Shown one piece after another: positions 32,551 to 39,960 of a DNA stretch of 40,437 bases. Source of the stretch: CAXQRU01 sp964226685 (lineage in GTDB: Bacteria > Pseudomonadota > Gammaproteobacteria > Pseudomonadales > Cellvibrionaceae); contig CAXQRU010000186.1 of assembly GCA_964226685.1 (NCBI GenBank), forward strand, positions 1 to 40,437, in the 5' to 3' direction. A model generated the notes under the pieces. That model was not told the origin of the DNA. It ran no database searches and worked only from the letters and a program-made list of their open reading frames with translations. How positions within the stretch are numbered: the stretch's first letter is position 1; each line of letters starts with the position of its first letter. A program made the position numbers and the translations under genes.

Positions 32551-32607
32551 CAAGAGATTTCATTTATCGCTTGATCGCAGTATCATGGCCCCTCAAAAAG
32601 GCCCGAT

Positions 32608-34023
32608 ATGAATTCTCTCTACTGGCACGATTACGAAACCTGGGGTGCCAACCCCATGCAAGATCGCCCCTGTCAATTTGCGGGGGTGAGAACCAATGAA
32701 GCTTTGGAGATCATTGGTTCCCCTCTTGTGTGCTACTGCCGGCCAACGCCGGATCTTTTGCCAAGCCCTCAAGCCTCACTGATCACCGGGATTACCCCTC
32801 AAAAAGCGCGCTCTGAAGGGCTGAGCGAGCCTGAGTTTATTGCCTTAATTCACGAGCAGTTATCGGCCCCAGGCACCTGTGGCGTGGGCTATAACAGTTT
32901 GCGCTTTGATGATGAGGTCACTCGTCTGTGCCTGTATCGCAATTTTTATGATCCGTTTGAGCGCGAGTGGCGCGATGGCAATAGTCGTTGGGATATTATT
33001 GATATGGTGCGTTTGGTGTATGCCCTGCGTCCTGAAACCCTAACGTGGCCAATGGATGATGGGGTTCCCAGTTTCAGGCTTGAGCGTTTAACTCAAATGA
33101 ATGGTATTGGCCATGATGCGGCTCATGATGCTTTATCGGATGTGTATGCCACTTTGGCGCTCGCAAGGCTAATTAAGCAGCGCCAGCCTGAGCTTTACGA
33201 ATACGTCTACGCTCTGCGTCATAAAGAGCGCGTAGCGGCGCTGGTGGATGTGGCCAGTGCCAAGCCGCTGTTACATATATCCTCAAAGTACCCCTCCAAA
33301 CAGGGGTGTGCCGCCGTGGTAATGCCATTGATTCATCATCCACGCTTTAAACATCGGGCCATTGTTTATGATTTGAGTGCGGACCCTGAGCCGCTGATTA
33401 GTTTAGATCCAGAAGAAATTGCCAAGCGCCTGTTTGTTAAAAACGAGGATTTGCCGAGCGATAGTGTGCGCATCCCTCTAAAAGAGGTGCATTATAATCG
33501 CTCGCCAGTGTTGACGACTATCAAACTATTGACCCCAGAACATGCTGATCGCTTAACGATTAACTTAGCTCAGTGCGAGCGCCATTGGTTGCACTTAAAG
33601 GCCGCCCGAGACGTGTTGTCGAAAGTCGCTCAAGTGTATCGAGATCAGCCGGCCTTTGAAGCAGCAACTGACCCTGAGCAACAAATTTACCAGGGCTTTT
33701 TGAATGACCGCGACAAAGCCTTGTTGCCGCAGGTGAGAGCGGCGGCGCCCGAGCGCTTGGCCGAGTTTGCCAAGCATTTCTCCGATCCGCGTTTGCAAGT
33801 GTTATTGTTTCGCTATCGTGCTAGACATTTTCCTCAAACCTTATCAGTAACTGAGCAACAGGAGTGGCAAGAGTGGTATTATCGCCGCTTAACGGACCCT
33901 GATGCGGGTGCTGCTATGGTGCTCGATGACTACTTTTCCGAGCTGGATGCCTTGGGCGAAGACGCTCCGGAAGATTGGCTGAATGACATGTATCATTACG
34001 GCGACGAATTGCTAACAAGTTGA
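32608..34023 (+). CDS. sbcB: Exodeoxyribonuclease I
   Basis: Processive 3'-to-5' single-strand DNA exonuclease that acts in recombination and mismatch repair and binds the SSB tip. It is 471 residues (E. coli 475). DEDD catalytic residues: Asp8 and Glu10 in HDYETWG, the Asp in YNSLRFDDE, and His and Asp in HDALSDVYAT. The middle and C-terminal parts keep the SH3-like and helical regions (ISKYPSKQGC-like segment near 225, DPEQQIYQGF near 370). ATG 32608 has only AAGG upstream. pyrB follows 19 bases later. Confidence 0.96.
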   Translation: MNSLYWHDYETWGANPMQDRPCQFAGVRTNEALEIIGSPLVCYCRPTPDLLPSPQASLITGITPQKARSEGLSEPEFIALIHEQLSAPGTCGVGYNSLRFDDEVTRLCLYRNFYDPFEREWRDGNSRWDIIDMVRLVYALRPETLTWPMDDGVPSFRLERLTQMNGIGHDAAHDALSDVYATLALARLIKQRQPELYEYVYALRHKERVAALVDVASAKPLLHISSKYPSKQGCAAVVMPLIHHPRFKHRAIVYDLSADPEPLISLDPEEIAKRLFVKNEDLPSDSVRIPLKEVHYNRSPVLTTIKLLTPEHADRLTINLAQCERHWLHLKAARDVLSKVAQVYRDQPAFEAATDPEQQIYQGFLNDRDKALLPQVRAAAPERLAEFAKHFSDPRLQVLLFRYRARHFPQTLSVTEQQEWQEWYYRRLTDPDAGAAMVLDDYFSELDALGEDAPEDWLNDMYHYGDELLTS

Positions 34024-34042
34024 CAATATTGATGAGGTGAAT

Positions 34043-35056
34043 GTGGATTTTACTGGGGCTCATATTTTATCGGTACAGCAGTTTGAGCGCGCCGATATTG
34101 AAAAGGTATTCAGTGTGGCGGATGCGATGGCGCCTTACGCGCTACGCAAGAAAATCACTCGGGTACTTGAGGGTGCCATTTTAGGCAATATGTTTTTTGA
34201 GGCCAGCACCCGAACTCGTGTGAGTTTTGGGTGTGCCTTTAATCTGCTCGGGGGTGAGGTCAGAGAGACCACCGGCTTTGAAAACTCCTCGATCACTAAA
34301 GGCGAGTCCTTGTACGATACCGCCCGGGTGTTATCTGGCTATAGCGATGTCATCTGTATGCGTCACCCGCAAGCGGGTTCTGTGTCCGAGTTTGCCCAGG
34401 CCAGTCGTGTGCCGGTCATCAATGGTGGTGATGGCGCCAACGAGCACCCCACTCAGGCATTATTGGATTTGTACACCATTCGCAAAGAATTGGCCTCTAA
34501 GGGTGGCAATATCGACAATATGCGCATTGCCATGATTGGTGATTTAAAGCATGGTCGAACCGTCCATTCCTTGTGTCAATTGCTGTGTGTGTTCAAAAAT
34601 ATTCAAGTAACGTTGGTGTCGCCCAAAGAGCTGGGCATGCCAGAGCCTCTTATCGAAGCCATGAGAGAGGCCGGCCATACCGTCACTATTTCTCAAGAGC
34701 TAACTTCAAGCATTAGCCATGTGGATATAGCCTATTCGACGCGAATTCAAGAAGAGCGCTTTCCAGATCGTAAGGACGCTGTGTATTATCGCGGTCAATT
34801 TCGGCTTAACCAAGCTATTTACACGCAGTTTTGTGAGCCGAATACGGTGATCATGCACCCTTTGCCTAGAGACTCTCGAGTGGAAGCCAACGAGCTTGAT
34901 AGCGACCTCAACCAAAACCCCAACTTGGCCATTTTTAGGCAAGCCGATAATGGTGTGTTGGTGCGGATGGCCCTGTTTGCCTTGGTGCTCAATGTTGATC
35001 ATTTGGTTGATGATTATGCCAAGCCTGTGACCTGGTTCTCTGCAGGGCGAGTATAA
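34043..35056 (+). CDS. pyrB: Aspartate carbamoyltransferase catalytic subunit
   Basis: Catalyses carbamoyl phosphate plus aspartate to carbamoyl aspartate, the committed step of pyrimidine synthesis. It is 337 residues. The carbamoyl-phosphate site FFEASTRTRVSFG, the lysine loop SSITKGES, MRHPQAG, GDGANEHPTQALLDL and HPLPRDSRVE are all intact. The start is GTG 34043 because GAGG at 34034-34037 gives correct spacing; a GTG at 34037 would overlap that site. No pyrI regulatory gene or pyrC-like partner follows, so feedback control by a separate subunit is not evident. Probably cotranscribed with sbcB. Confidence 0.95.
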   Translation: MDFTGAHILSVQQFERADIEKVFSVADAMAPYALRKKITRVLEGAILGNMFFEASTRTRVSFGCAFNLLGGEVRETTGFENSSITKGESLYDTARVLSGYSDVICMRHPQAGSVSEFAQASRVPVINGGDGANEHPTQALLDLYTIRKELASKGGNIDNMRIAMIGDLKHGRTVHSLCQLLCVFKNIQVTLVSPKELGMPEPLIEAMREAGHTVTISQELTSSISHVDIAYSTRIQEERFPDRKDAVYYRGQFRLNQAIYTQFCEPNTVIMHPLPRDSRVEANELDSDLNQNPNLAIFRQADNGVLVRMALFALVLNVDHLVDDYAKPVTWFSAGRV

Positions 35057-35200
35057 GCTTCTCTATATAAGAACGAGGAATAAGCCGCCATTTTTTGCAA
35101 TTATTTGGTATTAGCACTTGTTGGTTTTTGTGACTTGCCTACAAATTGCTCACCTCTCTCCATGCTAGACTAGCCCGTAAAGGGTGATTAGAAAATAATA

Positions 35201-35220
35201 AAAAACCAGCCTGAGCTGGT
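35201..35220 (-). terminator. Leftward-oriented hairpin terminator in front of the EF-hand gene
   Basis: ACCAGC (35205-35210), loop CTGA and GCTGGT (35215-35220) form a perfect six-pair stem. On the minus strand it runs into TTTTTTATTATTTT, a good intrinsic terminator. On the plus strand there is no T run after the stem. No leftward gene ends here, so it may stop antisense transcription or serve as an mRNA 5' structure. Confidence 0.6.
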
Positions 35221-35241
35221 CTAGAGAGAGGTAGTAGAGTC

Positions 35242-35703
35242 ATGTCTAAATTAGCACATATCGGGTGGATATTATTGATCGGAGCGGCCCAGGCCTTTGC
35301 AGGCCAAGCAGACACAGTGGACAGTCAGTGGTTACTATCTAAGTATGACCTTAACGGTGATACGAAGATCACTCAGGATGAGGTCAGCCATAAACGTCAG
35401 GCCATTTTTTCGTACATGGATGCCAATGGCGATGGTCAAATCAGCTTTAAAGAATACACAACCATCGATTCTCTCAAGCGTCAAACCATTTTAAAAGCTC
35501 GCTTTAACAAGCTAGATAGAGATTTAGATGGCGAGGTGACCCAGGCTGAGTATCAGTCCTACAGTGGTCAGTTTAATGCGATTGATAGCGATGGTGACGG
35601 CACCTTAACCTCTTCTGAGCTAAATAAGACCCGTGAGGTCGCCAAGACCCGAAGCACTCGTTGCATGTTATGGTTTTGTGTTCGCACGAGTTTAGATAAG
35701 TAA
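35242..35703 (+). CDS. Secreted four-EF-hand calcium-binding protein
   Basis: 153-residue protein. Residues 1-20 form a signal peptide, with probable cleavage after AQAFA. Four canonical EF-hand loops follow at residues 36-47, 60-71, 92-103 and 115-126, each with Asp at position 1 and Glu at position 12; the motifs DxNGDG and DxDGDG are clear in loops 2 and 4. A calmodulin-like pair of lobes in the periplasm or outside is expected. A C-terminal tail contains two Cys in CMLWFC. ATG 35242 has GAGAGGTAG upstream. Function is unknown; no obvious partner is nearby. Confidence 0.85.
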   Translation: MSKLAHIGWILLIGAAQAFAGQADTVDSQWLLSKYDLNGDTKITQDEVSHKRQAIFSYMDANGDGQISFKEYTTIDSLKRQTILKARFNKLDRDLDGEVTQAEYQSYSGQFNAIDSDGDGTLTSSELNKTREVAKTRSTRCMLWFCVRTSLDK

Positions 35704-35804
35704 CCGCATGCAAATACGATAGCGACACAAGGATGTCCGCTTGCGAAGCCTAAGATAGTGGCTTTAGGGATTGGGAGTATTTTAGGAAAATAAGCTCAGC
35801 GGAG

Positions 35805-35833
35805 TTGTTATATAGATCGTTTTTCTGTATTTT
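35805..35833 (+). promoter_or_regulatory. Possible promoter of the acyltransferase-dinG pair
   Basis: TTGTTA (35805-35810), a 17-base spacer and TATTTT (35828-35833), ending 33 bases before the acyltransferase ATG. Both hexamers match the consensus at four of six positions; tentative. Confidence 0.35.
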
Positions 35834-35866
35834 GGCATCCACCAAAGTACGGCTTAAAATAGATCT

Positions 35867-36988
35867 ATGAACGACATCTTTAATGATATTCGCCCCTACA
35901 ATGATGGCGAGGTCAAAGAGGCGATTACTCGCCTTCTCAAGGACGATGAATGCATTGATGCCATTACGGCATTGCGTTTTAAAAACAAACCCTTATGGTT
36001 CAAGCGGATGCTAAGACCTATCGTGCGAATGGTTTTAAAGCGTCAGCTAGCCCACGTCGATACCGTTCATAAACAACAATTAGTGGTGGAAACTTATTTA
36101 GGGCGGGTGATCGATGATACCACCAGCAAGTTAACGGTATCCGGTATCGATCAGCTGTGCCCCAGTAAGGCTTACCTGTTTGTGAGCAACCATCGAGATA
36201 TTGCGGTCGACCCGGCCATGGTGAATTGGCAGCTTCACCAACACCATTTCCAAACCCTGCGTATCGCCATTGGTGACAATTTATTAACCAAGCCCTTTGT
36301 TGAGGATTTGATGCGTTTGAACAAGAGCTTTATAGTCAATCGCTCAGCCTCTAAGCCAAGGGAAAAACTCAAAGCAGCCAAGCACTTATCGTCCTATATT
36401 TATCACTCCGTGGTCAATGATAATGCCAATGTTTGGATAGCCCAGCGCGAGGGTCGAGCCAAAGACGGTATCGATAAAACCAATAGCGCGGTTATTAGCA
36501 TGTTGTCTCTTTGTCGACCCAAAGAGCAGGACTTGAGTGACTTCATTAAAGAGCTGAACATTGTGCCTGTGAGTATCTCCTATGAATGGGATCCCTGTGC
36601 TGAAATGAAAGCGCGTGAGTTATTTTTAAAGTCAAACGAAGGCAATTATAAAAAAGCTGAACATGAAGATGCCCAAAGCATTGCTCGTGGTATTACCGGC
36701 TTTAAGGGGCATGTGCATGTGGCGTTTGGTGCGCCCTTGTCGGGTGATTACTCAAGTTCAGAGGACGTAGCGCAGGACTTGGATCAGCAAATCATTGCCA
36801 ATTATCACTTGCACTCCAGTAATTATCTAGCTTATGAAGCTCAAGGGTATGATCTAAAAGTGCCTATTTCGCCGGAGCAGCGCAAGGCTTGGGATGATTA
36901 TTTAAATCAAGTCCACCCCGACTATAAAGACACACTCATCGCCATGTACGCCAACCCGGTGTTACAGAAAAAGAATACCTCAGCATGA
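35867..36988 (+). CDS. PlsC-like 1-acyl-glycerophosphate acyltransferase family protein
   Basis: 373-residue predicted membrane-associated acyltransferase, longer than E. coli PlsC (245). Motif I is SNHRDIAVDP with His109 and Asp115, which gives five residues between His and Asp where PlsC and PlsB have four. Motif II FIVNRS (155-160) and motif III AQREGRAKDG (192-201) match the EGR/EGT block. The substrate is not known; phospholipid or other lipid acylation is inferred. ATG 35867 has no Shine-Dalgarno sequence, and no other Met is near. Its stop overlaps the dinG ATG by 4 bases. Confidence 0.8.
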   Translation: MNDIFNDIRPYNDGEVKEAITRLLKDDECIDAITALRFKNKPLWFKRMLRPIVRMVLKRQLAHVDTVHKQQLVVETYLGRVIDDTTSKLTVSGIDQLCPSKAYLFVSNHRDIAVDPAMVNWQLHQHHFQTLRIAIGDNLLTKPFVEDLMRLNKSFIVNRSASKPREKLKAAKHLSSYIYHSVVNDNANVWIAQREGRAKDGIDKTNSAVISMLSLCRPKEQDLSDFIKELNIVPVSISYEWDPCAEMKARELFLKSNEGNYKKAEHEDAQSIARGITGFKGHVHVAFGAPLSGDYSSSEDVAQDLDQQIIANYHLHSSNYLAYEAQGYDLKVPISPEQRKAWDDYLNQVHPDYKDTLIAMYANPVLQKKNTSA

Positions 36989-39075
36989 GCCTTTCCGAAG
37001 ACCTCAAACGCGAAATTCAAGAGCACTATCGTGAATTCTTGAAGGCTCGAGGTCTTCATGCCCGTTTAGGGCAAAAGCAAATGATTGCTAATATTGCCAA
37101 CCATTTGGGTGCGATTGAATGTGATGCCGAGCAACACCGCAGCAGTGAACAACATATTGCCGTGGTGGAGGCGGGAACGGGAACGGGCAAAACCATCGCT
37201 TACCTGTTGGCGGTATTGCCCATCGCCAAAGCCATGAATAAAAAAGTCGTCATTGCGACCGCGACCGTTGCCTTGCAAGAGCAAATTGTTCACAAAGATC
37301 TCCCTGAATTAAAAGCCAATACCTCCTTAAAATTTCGCTTCAGTTTGGCCAAAGGGCGTGGGCGTTATCTTTGTTTAACGAAATTAGACCGCCTGCTTAA
37401 TGGCCAAGATCCTGGAGAGTATGAAGATGAACCGATGTTTATCGATGAGTCAACCATGGCTCTGTATCAATCCATGGTGCAGTCTTTGGCGGGCGGCCAA
37501 TGGTGTGGTGATCGTGACGCTTGGCCTGAAGAGTTAAGCTCAGAGCAGTGGCAGCCCCTGGCCACCAATCATCATCAATGCACAGGGCGGCGCTGCAGTC
37601 ATGTGACCAGTTGTGCGTTTTTTAAAGCCAGAGAATCTTTAGAAAGCGTTGATTGTATTGTGGCCAATCACGATTTAGTCCTAGCGGATTTGGCCTTAGG
37701 TGGTGGAGCTATTTTACCAGCGCCCGAGGATACCATTTATATTTTTGACGAAGGCCACCACTTGCCCGATAAAGCTCTGGGGCACTTTGCTCACCACAGT
37801 CGCCTACTGTCCACCATGCGTTTTGTGGATCAAGGCCCTGGCCTTTTGGAGAAACTGGTGGCTTCGTTTGAATTGGCGACCAGCGTATTAAGCCAACAGG
37901 CAACGCTACTGCCGGCCTTAATGGCCAGAGCCAAAGCGGCTTTAGATCAAATCTATCATGCCTGTAAGCCCCTTATTGATAGCATTGAAGATGAAAAACG
38001 CTATCGCTTCAGTGGCCCGGTGCCCAGTGCCATTCGTGAACCTGCATCGCAATTGGTCGAGATCTTTACCGAGCTGGCCCAGCATGTCGAGAAAATGCTC
38101 GTTGAGGTCGAGTCGATTCTTGAGGAGCGCCATTGCCCCATCCCCAGAGATGAGTGCGAACATGGGTATGCGCTCTTGGGTCAATGGCAGGGACGCATGG
38201 AGGCTAATCGCGCCTTATGGGCGAGCTATTGCACGGAGGAAGACGATATACCCATTGCTCGTTGGTTAACTTTGGTGGATACCGGCAATTACTTGGATTT
38301 TGAGGTGTGCTCTAGCCCCATTTTATCGGCCACCCACCTTCAAGAAAGCTTGTGGGAACGTTGTTTTGGCGCCGTCATTACCTCGGCCACACTCACGGCG
38401 CTCAACCGATTTGACCGCTTTATCATGCGCTCAGGGGTGCCTGAGACTGAGCATTTTAGTGTGGTGGCCAGCCCCTTTGATGTCAGCCAAGCGGGCCTCT
38501 TGATTCCACATAACTCCAGAGAGGGCAACCAGGTTGACGAGCATACCGACTCAGTGGTGGAGCAGTTGCCGGCATTGCTTGAGCAGCAGCTAGGGAGCTT
38601 GGTGCTATTTGCCTCGCGTAAGCAAATGATGCAAGTGTATGAGGCCTTACCCTCGTCATGGCATGACTCAATTTTGGTGCAAGGGGATAAAAGCAAGCAA
38701 AGCATGATCAACGAGCATAAAAAAGCCATCGACGAGGGCCGGCGCAGTGTTTTATTCGGCCTTGCTAGTTTTGCCGAGGGGGTGGATTTGCCGGGTGCTT
38801 ATTGCGAGCATGTCATCATCGCAAAGCTGCCCTTTTCTGTGCCGACCGACCCCATTGAAGCCACGCTTGCCGAGTGGTTTGAGAGCAATGGCCGCAATGC
38901 CTTTATGGAAATGACCATTCCAGATGCCTCCGTGAAATTAGTTCAAGCCTGTGGACGCCTTCTGCGCACGGAAAGTGATGGCGGACAAATTACCATTTTA
39001 GATAAGCGCATGCACACCAAGCGCTACGGCAAAATGTTGCTCCAGTCACTGCCGGCTTACCGCTTGTTGCCATAA
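36985..39075 (+). CDS. dinG: ATP-dependent DNA helicase DinG
   Basis: XPD-type iron-sulfur helicase, 5'-to-3', that resolves R-loops and replication blocks. It is 696 residues. Walker A AGTGTGKT at 63-70 and the helicase box IFDEGHHLP (DEGH) are intact. The four iron-sulfur cysteines are one in GRYLC plus the cluster QCTGRRCSHVTSC, whose C-x4-C-x5-C spacing matches E. coli DinG. C-terminal helicase motifs include GLASFAEGVDLPG and QACGRLLRTESDGG. Its ATG overlaps the acyltransferase stop (ATGA). No LexA box was seen upstream of the pair. Confidence 0.95.
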   Translation: MSLSEDLKREIQEHYREFLKARGLHARLGQKQMIANIANHLGAIECDAEQHRSSEQHIAVVEAGTGTGKTIAYLLAVLPIAKAMNKKVVIATATVALQEQIVHKDLPELKANTSLKFRFSLAKGRGRYLCLTKLDRLLNGQDPGEYEDEPMFIDESTMALYQSMVQSLAGGQWCGDRDAWPEELSSEQWQPLATNHHQCTGRRCSHVTSCAFFKARESLESVDCIVANHDLVLADLALGGGAILPAPEDTIYIFDEGHHLPDKALGHFAHHSRLLSTMRFVDQGPGLLEKLVASFELATSVLSQQATLLPALMARAKAALDQIYHACKPLIDSIEDEKRYRFSGPVPSAIREPASQLVEIFTELAQHVEKMLVEVESILEERHCPIPRDECEHGYALLGQWQGRMEANRALWASYCTEEDDIPIARWLTLVDTGNYLDFEVCSSPILSATHLQESLWERCFGAVITSATLTALNRFDRFIMRSGVPETEHFSVVASPFDVSQAGLLIPHNSREGNQVDEHTDSVVEQLPALLEQQLGSLVLFASRKQMMQVYEALPSSWHDSILVQGDKSKQSMINEHKKAIDEGRRSVLFGLASFAEGVDLPGAYCEHVIIAKLPFSVPTDPIEATLAEWFESNGRNAFMEMTIPDASVKLVQACGRLLRTESDGGQITILDKRMHTKRYGKMLLQSLPAYRLLP

Positions 39076-39156
39076 GGCGTTCATGTGTTTTATATGCGCC
39101 TATCAATGTGCATTGGGCTTGGCCATTATGGGTTTTTAATCCACCGTTATCCGTCA

Positions 39157-39185
39157 TTGAAATATTCCGTTGAGCTGATTATGAT
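39157..39185 (+). promoter_or_regulatory. Promoter of the PdxH-like gene
   Basis: TTGAAA (39157-39162), a 17-base spacer and TATGAT (39180-39185). Each hexamer matches the consensus at five of six positions. The start is expected near 39192, inside the palindrome at 39186-39200. Confidence 0.75.
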
Positions 39186-39200
39186 AAAGGTTAAACCTTT
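39186..39200. promoter_or_regulatory. Perfect palindrome at the transcription start of the PdxH-like gene
   Basis: AAAGGTT, one central A and AACCTTT give 7-bp arms directly after the -10 hexamer. The position is where a repressor would block initiation. It is not followed by a T run, so it is not a terminator. Confidence 0.5.
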
Positions 39201-39219
39201 CAAAAAGTAGGGCCATGCC

Positions 39220-39822
39220 GTGAACGATGATGCACCTATCGACCTCTATCAAGAGGTAATCTCCAGTATTCAAAATGCGTTTGCCGAAGCCCGAGATATG
39301 AATGTCACCTATTACAATAGTGCCAGCTTTGCTACGGTCGATGCCAAGGGTAATCCTACGGTGAGAACCATTACGATCTGTGATGTGAATGAGGATGGTT
39401 TATTATTTTTTATCAACAAGGAAAGCGGTAAGGCCGCTCATCTGGAATACAACCCCAATGTAGCCTTGTGTTTCTTCTGGGAGACGTTGAATCAACAACT
39501 TATTGTGCAAGGCACCGTCAATGAGTTGGATCGAGACGAAGCGGAAAAGCACTGGAGCAAGCGCGAACGTAAGTTTCAGTTGTCGGCTTGGCTGTCTACT
39601 CAAAAGGCGCATATGGGCAGCAGTAAAGAGTTAGAGGAAAAACGCCAATCGATTAAGCAAACTTTTTGCGATCAACGCATACCGATGCCAGAGAATTGGG
39701 CCGCTTATCGTATTTTTCCAAACAGTGTCGAGTTATGGCGTGCGAACTGGGAGAAGGTCAGCGAGCATACTTGTTATATCTGTGAGCAAGGACAGTGGAG
39801 TAAAAAGATATTGTTGCCTTGA
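39220..39822 (+). CDS. Pyridoxamine-phosphate-oxidase-like flavoprotein (PdxH-related)
   Basis: 200-residue protein of the FMN-binding PNPOx fold, colinear with PdxH through its C-terminal half (AHLEYNPNVALCFFWETLNQQ and a terminal W...LLP). FMN-site residues such as Arg49 (TVRTITI) and the LSAWLSTQK segment are kept. Compared with E. coli PdxH, the residues holding the pyridoxal phosphate group are changed: Lys72 is Cys54, Tyr129 is His111, Ser137 is Phe119, Arg197 is Lys179 and His199 is Ser181; Arg133 is retained as Arg115. It may be a true but divergent PdxH or a related oxidase with another substrate. The start is GTG 39220, where the family-like N-terminus begins. Confidence 0.75.
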   Translation: MNDDAPIDLYQEVISSIQNAFAEARDMNVTYYNSASFATVDAKGNPTVRTITICDVNEDGLLFFINKESGKAAHLEYNPNVALCFFWETLNQQLIVQGTVNELDRDEAEKHWSKRERKFQLSAWLSTQKAHMGSSKELEEKRQSIKQTFCDQRIPMPENWAAYRIFPNSVELWRANWEKVSEHTCYICEQGQWSKKILLP

Positions 39823-39960
39823 GTGCTATCGTTAAAATGTATGCGAAGAATAGTTGATCGATGGGTTCTAGAAATTAATTTTTGCGCGTTAATTGTTGAG
39901 TGATAAATCTCTTTATGGCCTAATCAATGCCTCTCTGACGGATTTAAAAGTGAGGTTGCT

